A stretch of 20,844 bases of DNA, from positions 1-20,844 of the forward strand of contig JAZULN010000032.1 in NCBI GenBank assembly GCA_045603125.1, read 5' to 3'. Source of the DNA: CAKSFT01 sp045603125 (GTDB lineage: Bacteria > Bacillota > Clostridia > UBA1381). Below are positions 5,573 through 12,326 of the stretch, piece after piece. A program made the translations under genes and the position numbers. How positions within the stretch are numbered: the stretch's first letter is position 1; the number at the start of each line of letters is the position of its first letter. The notes beneath the pieces were generated by a model that saw only the letters and a list, made by a program, of their open reading frames with translations, was not told where the DNA came from and ran no database searches.

Positions 5573-8137
5573 ATGAACAAAAAATTTATGGCCTCAGTTA
5601 TTGCTTTGGCAACAGTTGCCGCACAAGGAACAGCCTTTGCGTCAATTCTGCCGGAGGAAATTGTGGGAACCAAGTATGAAGAACCAATTCAAGTGTTATC
5701 TGCCTTAAAAATTATGGTTGGTGACGACAACGGTAACTTAAGACTTGACGACACTATAAAGCGTTCAGAAGTTGCCAAGATGGTTGTTCATGCTATGGGT
5801 ATGGACCACTTAGCCGAATCGTCAAAAGGAGTTTCTAAATTCCCCGACGTTGACACTTCTCACTGGGCAAACGGCTATATCAATGTAGCTCACACTCATG
5901 GCTTGGTAATCGGTGACAACACAGGCAAGTTCAGACCTGATTCAAGAATCACCTTTGAAGAAGCTATGACAATATTTGTAAGAGCCACAGGCTATGAGCC
6001 TTTGGCACTTTCAAAAGGCGGTTACCCTAACGGTTATGTCGCAGCAGCCGGCGAAAACGGTCTTGCAGACGACGTTGCAGGGACACTAAAACAAGGCATT
6101 ACCCGTGGTAACGTTGCAGTACTAGCTAACAACGCACTTTTAGTAAAGCTTATGGAAAGAAAGGGTTTTGGTGTTAACGAAACCTATGAAATTACAGAAA
6201 AAACTCTTCTTGAAGACAAGTTAGACGTTAAAAAGCTTTCAGGTCAGATTATAGCTACCGGAAGCACAAGCATCGACGGCGAATCAAGTCTTCAAAAGGG
6301 ACAGGTAAAGATTGGTAGCGATGTCTTCGAAACAGCATATAACATCAACAATATGTTAGGCTACAATGTAGACTATTTCGTTAAGGAAAATGACAAGGGT
6401 CGTGATGAGGTAATCCTTGCAATTCCTAAGAAAAATGCCAACGCTATTACCGAAATAACATCAGAACAATTTGAGAAAATTACAGAGAAAAACTCATATA
6501 AAGCGATCGAGTATTATAAGACCCCGTCATCTTCAAAATCTACCTTTGCGACATTGGAAGGGGACGTAAAACTTATCTATAACGGCAAGAGCGAAACTTA
6601 CTCTGATGACCTTGTAGATATGACGGATAAGTCAGGTAGAATCGGGCTTTTAGACACCGACTCTAACGGCAGAGCCGATATCGTATTTGTTATGGACTAC
6701 TATAACATGGTTGTAGATGAGGTGACATCAACTCACAAAATTGTGGATAAATATGGTGCACCAACACTAAAGCTTGATCCTGAAGATGAAAACTTATCAT
6801 TCAGAATTAAAAACGGTGTTCAGGAAATCGCACTTTCAGACTTAAAAGAATATGACGTATTGTCGGTTGCGGCAAGTCTTGACAAGGAAATCTACGAAAT
6901 AGAAGTTTCAAGAAAGACAGTTTCCGGCAAAATCACAGCAATCGATGATCAGGGTTATTATATTGGTGGCAACGCTTACCAAATTGCAGATAACTTCGAG
7001 GGGACACTAAACCTAAACAACGAGGGCTTATTCTACCTTGACGTTTTCGGTAAGATTGCAGCAGTGGATATCGACTCAACTGTATCTAACAACTACGCAT
7101 ATCTAATCAAGGCGTACACCAACTCTGATACAGAAGAAACAACATTAAGACTCTTTACAAAAGACGGTAAGGAAGTAACCTTAAAAACAACTTCTAAGAT
7201 CAGATTTAACGGAAAATCCGGTCAGTTGGCAGAAGATGTTGTAAAGACATTAACAGATGCAGAAGGGACACTAAAACAACTTGTGACCTACTCAACCAAC
7301 TCTGACGGTAAGATTACCGCTTTAAACACAGCACTTGATAACACAGAAACCGGTGCGGTAAACGAAAACAAGTTCACAATGAACTATATCTTAACTGATG
7401 CCGTGTTTAACCAGACTCTTGGAAAGCTTGGCAATGTAAGAATCGACAAGGATACTGTAATCTTCGATATTCAGGACGATGTAGAAGACTACGCTATGGC
7501 TACAATCGATATGTTCGAGGACAAGCAAAAGTATAACGTAACCGTATTCGATATGAGTGAAAACTATGTGGCAAAGGCTATCGTTGTAACAGGCGCAGAA
7601 TTTGAAACAAACGCTGAATCTTCAATCGCGGTTGTTGACAAGGTTTCACAGGCTACAAACGAAGACGAAGACACAGTGGATAGACTCCACGCATTCCAGG
7701 ATGGTAAGGAAATCGCCATAAATGCAGAAAGCCAGGGCTTACTACAAAACGAAAAGGGCGAAACCTTAAAGACTGGTGATATCATCCAATATAAATTAAA
7801 CGCAAAAGGCGAGATTGCGGCTATCAGAGTCTTGATGTCCATTGATGAAAAGGGGACAGAAAAACAAGAAACTCCTGTTGAGCATTTAGAGATAATCTAC
7901 GGTAAGGTTACAAAGAAATTTGCAAACTCTATAAACATGACAGTTTCAGGCGGTGCGGTTCAAAATATTGTATTACCTGAAGACATTACAGTTTATATGG
8001 TAGATACAACTAAATCTAAAAACAACATCACAGTTGCAACAAGAGGCGATATCCAAAGCTTTGACGAAGACGAACAAAACAGAGTATTTGTAAAGCTTTA
8101 TAAGGATGTTTGCAAGGAAGTAGTTATAATTAAATAA
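5573..8137 (+). CDS. SLH-domain surface protein, probable S-layer protein
   Basis: The 854-residue exported protein has a signal peptide (MNKKFMASVIALATVAAQGTAFA) and three N-terminal SLH repeats (about 26-75, 88-140 and 145-195; FPDVDTSHWANGYINVAHTHGLVIGDNTGKFRPDSRITFEEA is the clearest). SLH domains bind pyruvylated secondary cell-wall polysaccharide. The remaining 650 or so residues match no enzyme I recognise. They are acidic, nearly free of cysteine and rich in beta-type segments of the pattern 'hDVL/GDIIxhxhxxxGxIxxIxV...GKI', seen around residues 417-450 and again around 750-800, which suggests duplicated domains. Length, N-terminal anchoring, strong ribosome-binding site, two promoter candidates and a strong terminator fit an abundant S-layer or major wall protein. 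The start is fixed by AAAAGGAGG 6 nt upstream. The polysaccharide it binds and any pyruvyl transferase (csaB) lie outside the window. Confidence 0.9.
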   Translation: MNKKFMASVIALATVAAQGTAFASILPEEIVGTKYEEPIQVLSALKIMVGDDNGNLRLDDTIKRSEVAKMVVHAMGMDHLAESSKGVSKFPDVDTSHWANGYINVAHTHGLVIGDNTGKFRPDSRITFEEAMTIFVRATGYEPLALSKGGYPNGYVAAAGENGLADDVAGTLKQGITRGNVAVLANNALLVKLMERKGFGVNETYEITEKTLLEDKLDVKKLSGQIIATGSTSIDGESSLQKGQVKIGSDVFETAYNINNMLGYNVDYFVKENDKGRDEVILAIPKKNANAITEITSEQFEKITEKNSYKAIEYYKTPSSSKSTFATLEGDVKLIYNGKSETYSDDLVDMTDKSGRIGLLDTDSNGRADIVFVMDYYNMVVDEVTSTHKIVDKYGAPTLKLDPEDENLSFRIKNGVQEIALSDLKEYDVLSVAASLDKEIYEIEVSRKTVSGKITAIDDQGYYIGGNAYQIADNFEGTLNLNNEGLFYLDVFGKIAAVDIDSTVSNNYAYLIKAYTNSDTEETTLRLFTKDGKEVTLKTTSKIRFNGKSGQLAEDVVKTLTDAEGTLKQLVTYSTNSDGKITALNTALDNTETGAVNENKFTMNYILTDAVFNQTLGKLGNVRIDKDTVIFDIQDDVEDYAMATIDMFEDKQKYNVTVFDMSENYVAKAIVVTGAEFETNAESSIAVVDKVSQATNEDEDTVDRLHAFQDGKEIAINAESQGLLQNEKGETLKTGDIIQYKLNAKGEIAAIRVLMSIDEKGTEKQETPVEHLEIIYGKVTKKFANSINMTVSGGAVQNIVLPEDITVYMVDTTKSKNNITVATRGDIQSFDEDEQNRVFVKLYKDVCKEVVIIK

Positions 8138-8185
8138 TCTGCCTTTAAAATAATTTATATCTCTTCTCTAATGCCATTATGAACG

Positions 8186-8215
8186 AAAAACAGGCTCTAA
8201 AAGAGCCTGTTTTTT
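8186..8215. terminator. Bidirectional terminator between SLH gene and aminotransferase gene
   Basis: CAGGCTCT (8191-8198) and AGAGCCTG (8202-8209) form a stem with an AAA loop, extended by A5 on the left and T6 on the right. The T-run (8210-8215) terminates the SLH gene on plus; the A-run gives a U-tract for the minus-strand aminotransferase gene, whose stop codon (8215-8217) touches the terminator. Confidence 0.88.
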
Positions 8216-9387
8216 CATATATATTTTTTCACAAATCTTCTTATTCTTTCAAGTGCCTCTTCTATGCTTTCTATCGAATACGCATAAGAGCATCTGATAA
8301 ATCCTTCTCCGCATTTGCCAAAGGCCGTTCCCGGAATTACGGCAACGTGTTCTTCCTCCAAAAGTCTTGAGCAAAATTCATCACTTGTAAGTCCTGTTGC
8401 CTTTATTGACGGGAACACATAAAATGCACCCAGCGGTTCAAAACACTGAAGACCCATTTCCCTGAACCCGTCTACAATAAACCGTCTTCTGCGATTATAT
8501 TCCTGTACCATCTTCTCTACTTCGTCATCGCAATTTTTCATGGCTTCTATTGCAGCGAACTGGCTTGTGGTAGGCGCTGACATAATCCCATATTGATGCA
8601 CTTTTGTCATCGCTTTTATAATGGGTGCTGGACCAAGAGCGTAACCCAGCCGCCACCCTGTCATAGCAAATGCTTTGGAGAATCCGTTTACCACCACAGT
8701 CCTCTCCTTCATACCTTCTATCGAAGAAAAGGTTTTGTGTCCCTCTTTACTATAATTCAGCTCTGCATATATTTCATCGGAAAGCACCATAATGTCGGTG
8801 CCGGCTAAACAATCAGCAATAGCCTTTAAATCCTTTTCAGACATTATCCCACCTGTTGGATTATTGGGATATGGTAAGATTAGAAGCTTTGATTTTGGAG
8901 TTATCTTTTCCTTTAGTTGTTCCGGTAAAAGTCTGAAATCATTCTCTTCCTTCGTTTCAATAGGGACAGGTATTCCCCCTTGCAACTCGGTACAAGGCCC
9001 ATAGCATACAAAACACGGCTCGGGTATTAAAACCTCATCTCCTTCCTTTACAAGACACCTGATAACCAAATCTATAGCCTCGCTCCCACCTACAGTAACA
9101 AGGGTTTCTCCATTAGGCTTATATTCCACCCCGTATTTTCTGTTAAAATATCTACAGATTTCCTCTCGGAGTTCTAAAAGTCCTGCATTTTGAGAATAGA
9201 AGGTTCTTCCCTTTTCAAGTGAATAAATCCCTGCCTCTCTTACTCCCCACGGAGTATTAAAATCCGGTTCTCCTACACCAAGAGATATAACATCTTCCAT
9301 ATTCTGAGCAAGGTCAAAAAATTTCCTTATCCCGGATGGCGGAATATTTCTCACACTTTCATTTAAAACTTCGTCATAATTTATCAT
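8215..9387 (-). CDS. PLP-dependent class I/II aminotransferase (PatA-like)
   Basis: The 390-residue fold-type I aminotransferase has the N-terminal signature IPPSGIRKFFDLA (15-27), substrate region LGVGEPDFNTP (36-46), PYPNNPTGG (172-180), the cofactor aspartate in LSDEIYAELNY (Asp204, Tyr207), the Schiff-base Lys238 in NGFSKAFAMTGWRLGYALGP, and a C-terminal FIRCSYA arginine that should bind the substrate carboxylate. Relatives use aspartate, aromatic amino acids or N-acetyl-diaminopimelate with 2-oxoglutarate; the exact substrate cannot be assigned. Its ATG overlaps the stop of the Lrp/AsnC-type regulator gene by 4 bp (ATGA), so the two are made together. That pairing is common in Firmicutes and suggests that the regulator responds to an amino acid handled by this enzyme. 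Confidence 0.9.
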   Translation of the reverse strand: MINYDEVLNESVRNIPPSGIRKFFDLAQNMEDVISLGVGEPDFNTPWGVREAGIYSLEKGRTFYSQNAGLLELREEICRYFNRKYGVEYKPNGETLVTVGGSEAIDLVIRCLVKEGDEVLIPEPCFVCYGPCTELQGGIPVPIETKEENDFRLLPEQLKEKITPKSKLLILPYPNNPTGGIMSEKDLKAIADCLAGTDIMVLSDEIYAELNYSKEGHKTFSSIEGMKERTVVVNGFSKAFAMTGWRLGYALGPAPIIKAMTKVHQYGIMSAPTTSQFAAIEAMKNCDDEVEKMVQEYNRRRRFIVDGFREMGLQCFEPLGAFYVFPSIKATGLTSDEFCSRLLEEEHVAVIPGTAFGKCGEGFIRCSYAYSIESIEEALERIRRFVKKYI

Positions 9388-9866
9388 AAAGACATCACCT
9401 CTCTTGAGTCTTTGTCGTCTTTATAAAATTCCAACCCGTCATCTTTATATTTTTTTAAGACAAAGTGCGTTGCTGTACTCACAACAGTTTCCATAGTGGC
9501 AAGCTTTTGTGCCACAAAAAGAGCCACATCCTTCATGCTCTTTCCCTCAATCATAACAGCAAGGTCATACGCTCCCGACATAAGGTATAGTGCTTTTACC
9601 TGTGGGTACTTATAAATCCTCTCAGCAACCTTGTCGTAACCCTCGCCCCTTTGCGGTGTTACTCTTAGCTCAATTAGTGCGGTAACCCGTTCCCTTTCGG
9701 TCTGGTCCCAATTTATCAGAGTTTTGTAGCCCACAATTACATTCTTCTTCTCAAGCTCTGAAATGGCGGAAGCCACTTCCTCCTCACCCTTTCCCAGCAT
9801 CCTTGCTATCTGCTCACAAGTTGTCTTGGGTCCGTTCTTTTCAAGAATATCCAATATCTCATTCAT
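9384..9866 (-). CDS. Lrp/AsnC family transcriptional regulator
   Basis: The 160-residue regulator has an N-terminal winged helix-turn-helix (about 1-60; CEQIARMLGKGEEEVASAISELEKKNVIVGYKTLIN) and a RAM/AsnC ligand-binding domain (about 68-150; ALIELRVTPQRGEGYDKVAERIYKYPQVKALYLMSGAYDLAVMIEG). Such proteins form octamers or larger assemblies, bind amino acids and usually control their own promoter and neighbouring amino-acid genes. AAGGAGG (9877-9883) lies 10 nt before the ATG. The gene is first in an operon with the aminotransferase and is divergent from ilvE, an established type of Lrp-controlled target, so control of ilvE is plausible but inferred. A 29-bp palindrome lies in its leader immediately after the predicted transcription start. 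Confidence 0.92.
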   Translation of the reverse strand: MNEILDILEKNGPKTTCEQIARMLGKGEEEVASAISELEKKNVIVGYKTLINWDQTERERVTALIELRVTPQRGEGYDKVAERIYKYPQVKALYLMSGAYDLAVMIEGKSMKDVALFVAQKLATMETVVSTATHFVLKKYKDDGLEFYKDDKDSREVMSL

Positions 9867-9901
9867 ATTCTTATAACCTCCTTGAATCTTAATATCCCCA
9901 A

Positions 9902-9930
9902 GGATAACCTAAAAAGCTTTTTGATTATCC
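9902..9930. promoter_or_regulatory. Imperfect 29-bp palindrome in the AsnC-type leader (candidate operator)
   Basis: GGATAA (9902-9907) and TTATCC (9925-9930) flank the perfect 12-bp palindrome AAAAAGCTTTTT (9911-9922). The whole sits about 3 bp downstream of the predicted transcription start of the regulator operon, where a bound protein would block transcription. It could instead form an RNA hairpin; with no U-tract after it, a terminator is unlikely. Confidence 0.45.
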
Positions 9931-9939
9931 ATAATGGTT

Positions 9940-9968
9940 ATTATATCCCTTTTCCCTTGTCATTTCCA
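9940..9968 (-). promoter_or_regulatory. Promoter of the AsnC regulator/aminotransferase operon
   Basis: On the minus strand TGGAAA (9963-9968), a 17-bp spacer and a perfect TATAAT (9940-9945). The start should be near 9933, giving a leader of about 67 nt that contains the palindrome. Between this site and the ilvE promoter (9969-10081) the sequence is pyrimidine-rich on plus, with short CCACTTTTT-like runs, and shows no gene. Confidence 0.6.
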
Positions 9969-10081
9969 CTTTTTCCACTAACTTTTTCACTTTTATTTCA
10001 ATTACTATACAAGTTGCACAAACAAACGAAATTTAACACAGATTTTTGGTAACATTTTTCTCACTTTTTTTGTAAAGTCTA

Positions 10082-10110
10082 TTTACTTTTTTAGCGTTTT
10101 GGATTATAAT
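10082..10110 (+). promoter_or_regulatory. Promoter of ilvE
   Basis: TTTACT (10082-10087), a 17-bp spacer and a perfect TATAAT (10105-10110). The predicted start near 10117 gives a leader of about 44 nt, with a GAAAGGA ribosome-binding site (10145-10151) before the ATG at 10161. Confidence 0.65.
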
Positions 10111-10121
10111 ATAGGAAGATA

Positions 10122-10139
10122 GTTGCAAGTTGTTGCAAC
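10122..10139. promoter_or_regulatory. Perfect inverted repeat just after the ilvE start (candidate operator or leader hairpin)
   Basis: GTTGCAA (10122-10128) and TTGCAAC (10133-10139) are perfect inverted repeats around GTTG, about 5 bp after the predicted transcription start. The half-site AGTTGCA also occurs at 10012-10018, upstream of the promoter. This layout suits cooperative binding by an Lrp/AsnC-type protein, but an RNA hairpin limiting access to the ribosome-binding site is equally possible. Confidence 0.45.
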
Positions 10140-10160
10140 AATTTGAAAGGAATGGTATAA

Positions 10161-11225
10161 ATGGAAATCAAAATCACAAAAACAACTAACAAAAAACAAA
10201 AACCCGAAGACCAATCTAAGCTTGGTTTCGGCCAATTCTACACAGACCATATGTTCATTATGAACTATGACGAAGGCGAAGGCTGGCACGACCCAAGAAT
10301 AGTACCATATGGCCCTATTTCTTTAGACCCTGCAGCAATGTGTCTGCACTATGGTCAGGAAGTATTTGAAGGCATGAAGGCATATAAGACTGCCGACGGC
10401 TCTATCCAGCTTTTCAGACCTGAAAAGAACATGGCAAGACTAAACGTTTCAAACGAACGTCTATGTATCCCAAAAATTGACGAAGCATTTGCAGTAGAAG
10501 CAGTTAAAAAGCTTGTCGAGGTTGACCAGGACTGGATCCCAACAAACCCGGGCACATCTTTATACATAAGACCGTTTATCTTTGCAATCGACCCACACGT
10601 TGGTGTTCACCCTGCAAAGCATCTTCTATTCGTTATAATCTTATCACCGGTTGGTGCATATTATCCGAAGGGACTTGACCCTGTTGATATCTATGTTGAA
10701 GACCAATATGTTCGTGCAGTTAAAGGCGGTATGGGCTTTACCAAAACCGGCGGTAACTATGCAGCATCTCTAAAGGCTCAGGACGAGGCTGCAAAGAAGG
10801 GCTACACTCAGGTTCTATGGCTTGACGGTGTTGAAAGAAAATACATCGAAGAAGTGGGTACTATGAACGTATTCTTCATCATCGGTGACGAGGTTATAAC
10901 TCCTGAACTATCGGGCAGTATCTTAGCCGGTGTTACAAGAATGTCAGTTGTTGAACTTCTAAAGAGCAAGGGCTTTAAGGTATCTGAAAGAAAGCTTTCT
11001 ATCCAGGAAGTTTATGATGCTCATGCAAACGGCACATTGAAGGAAGCATTCGGTACAGGTACAGCTGCTGTTATCTCACCAATCGGTACTTTTGAATGGG
11101 AAGGCAAAAAGATCACAGTCCAAGACGGAGGCATCGGTGAAGTATCACAAATGCTTTATGACACAATCACAGGCATCCAATGCGGTAAGATTAAAGACGA
11201 ATACGGCTGGACCGTAAAAATCTGA
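10161..11225 (+). CDS. ilvE: Branched-chain amino acid aminotransferase
   Basis: The 354-residue class IV (fold-type IV) PLP enzyme interconverts leucine, isoleucine and valine with their 2-oxo acids, using glutamate/2-oxoglutarate. The length matches the longer, eukaryote-like BCAT group rather than the roughly 310-residue E. coli type. Characteristic stretches are LHYGQEVFEGMKAYKTADGSIQLFRPEKNMARL (64-96), YIRPFIFA near 133-140, the Schiff-base Lys205 in TGGNYAASLKAQDEA, and WLDGVERKYIEEVGTMNVFFI (about 222-242), which holds the conserved Glu for the PLP pyridine nitrogen. The gene faces the Lrp/AsnC-type regulator gene and is followed after 20 bp by a stalk-domain surface protein gene, with no terminator between. 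No other branched-chain pathway gene is in view. Confidence 0.96.
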   Translation: MEIKITKTTNKKQKPEDQSKLGFGQFYTDHMFIMNYDEGEGWHDPRIVPYGPISLDPAAMCLHYGQEVFEGMKAYKTADGSIQLFRPEKNMARLNVSNERLCIPKIDEAFAVEAVKKLVEVDQDWIPTNPGTSLYIRPFIFAIDPHVGVHPAKHLLFVIILSPVGAYYPKGLDPVDIYVEDQYVRAVKGGMGFTKTGGNYAASLKAQDEAAKKGYTQVLWLDGVERKYIEEVGTMNVFFIIGDEVITPELSGSILAGVTRMSVVELLKSKGFKVSERKLSIQEVYDAHANGTLKEAFGTGTAAVISPIGTFEWEGKKITVQDGGIGEVSQMLYDTITGIQCGKIKDEYGWTVKI

Positions 11226-11245
11226 TTTATAAAGGAGAAAAACTT

Positions 11246-12280
11246 ATGAAAAAACTAATTAGCTTAGGTCTTTCGGCAATCCTTTCATTTTCAATGATTA
11301 GTTCAGCTTTTGCCGAAGTAATCCCCGGAACAACCATCCCGGAAATTTATGTAAACGACAGAGAGATTGCTTTTGAAGATCAGACCCCGATTATCGATAT
11401 TTCTGTTAATCGTACACTCATTCCCCTTCGCGGCGTATTTGAAGCCATGGGAGCCACAGTTTACTGGAGAGCAGAACAAAGACAGGTTATCGTTGATTCT
11501 GAAGATAACCTAAAGAGAGTTGTTTTAGATATCGACAACCCTACAATGAAGGTTATGACTGCTGTATCACTTGTAAAATATGAAACTGAAGAAGTTACTT
11601 TAGACACAGCTCCAATCATTATGAATAACCGCACCATGATTCCACTTCGCGCAGTAATCGAGGCTATGGACGGTAAGGTTGACTGGGATAACGACACTCA
11701 CACCGCTTTTATTCATTCCAAGAGCTACAATAAATACATAGCCGAAAAGACCGAAGAAAACAAAGGCGACAATGAAGATTATGTATATGATATAAAGGAA
11801 GGCACAATAAATCTTTCAATCGAAGCTGACAAGGAAGAAGTAGATGCTGGCGACACCGTTACAATTGCAGTAAATATGTCTAACACAGATTTATTGGAAG
11901 ACAGTGCTCTTTTCCAGGCTATCACAAACACTATTTATTATAACCAAGAAAACTTCGCATTCGAAGGTGTTGAATTGATAGTAAATGACAGAGTTGAAAC
12001 AAATATGCTCCACGCAACCAACCCATCATATATGAACAACTCATTAAGATCAGTAATTGTTATATCACCAAGTGCTGAGTATGAGCATCTTGAAGACGGT
12101 GCGGTTTTAAAGCTTACTTTTAAATCGCTAAACGGCGAAGCAGGCGAATTCAGCATAGCTAACCGTAGGACATCACTTGGCCTCGATAACATTATACTTT
12201 TTACAATGGATAATGAGATTTTCGAAGTGCAAGAATACGACGCTTTATACATTGATACAACACCAATCACAGTAAAGTAA
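11246..12280 (+). CDS. Secreted protein with stalk (copper amine oxidase N) and cohesin-like domains
   Basis: The 344-residue protein has a signal peptide (MKKLISLGLSAILSFSMISSAFA). Residues of about 30-155 form a full copper-amine-oxidase-N ('stalk') domain with two similar halves, RTLIPLRGVFEAMGATVYWRAEQRQVIV and RTMIPLRAVIEAMDGKVDWDNDTHTAFI. After a charged linker (about 160-185), residues 187-340 resemble a cohesin-type beta-sandwich: INLSIEADKEEVDAGDTVTIAVNMSNTD opens it, and VLKLTFKSLNGEAGEFSI lies near its end. The stalk domain is common on clostridial surface proteins, binds no copper as far as is known, and probably acts as a spacer or wall-binding module. Cohesin-like folds bind protein partners, but without a dockerin in view this cannot be called cellulosomal. 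There is no sortase motif or C-terminal anchor. It lies between ilvE (20 bp) and fucI (46 bp), an odd position for a surface protein. Confidence 0.82.
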   Translation: MKKLISLGLSAILSFSMISSAFAEVIPGTTIPEIYVNDREIAFEDQTPIIDISVNRTLIPLRGVFEAMGATVYWRAEQRQVIVDSEDNLKRVVLDIDNPTMKVMTAVSLVKYETEEVTLDTAPIIMNNRTMIPLRAVIEAMDGKVDWDNDTHTAFIHSKSYNKYIAEKTEENKGDNEDYVYDIKEGTINLSIEADKEEVDAGDTVTIAVNMSNTDLLEDSALFQAITNTIYYNQENFAFEGVELIVNDRVETNMLHATNPSYMNNSLRSVIVISPSAEYEHLEDGAVLKLTFKSLNGEAGEFSIANRRTSLGLDNIILFTMDNEIFEVQEYDALYIDTTPITVK

Positions 12281-12326
12281 ATTATGCGAAACAATAAAAA
12301 TCGCTAAATATAAGGAGGAAAAAATT

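Noticed and set aside
11246..12280. Calling this a copper amine oxidase or a cellulosome scaffoldin
   Set aside because: Only the N-terminal stalk domain is present, without the catalytic amine oxidase domain. A single cohesin-like domain without dockerins or carbohydrate-active enzymes nearby does not support a cellulosome.
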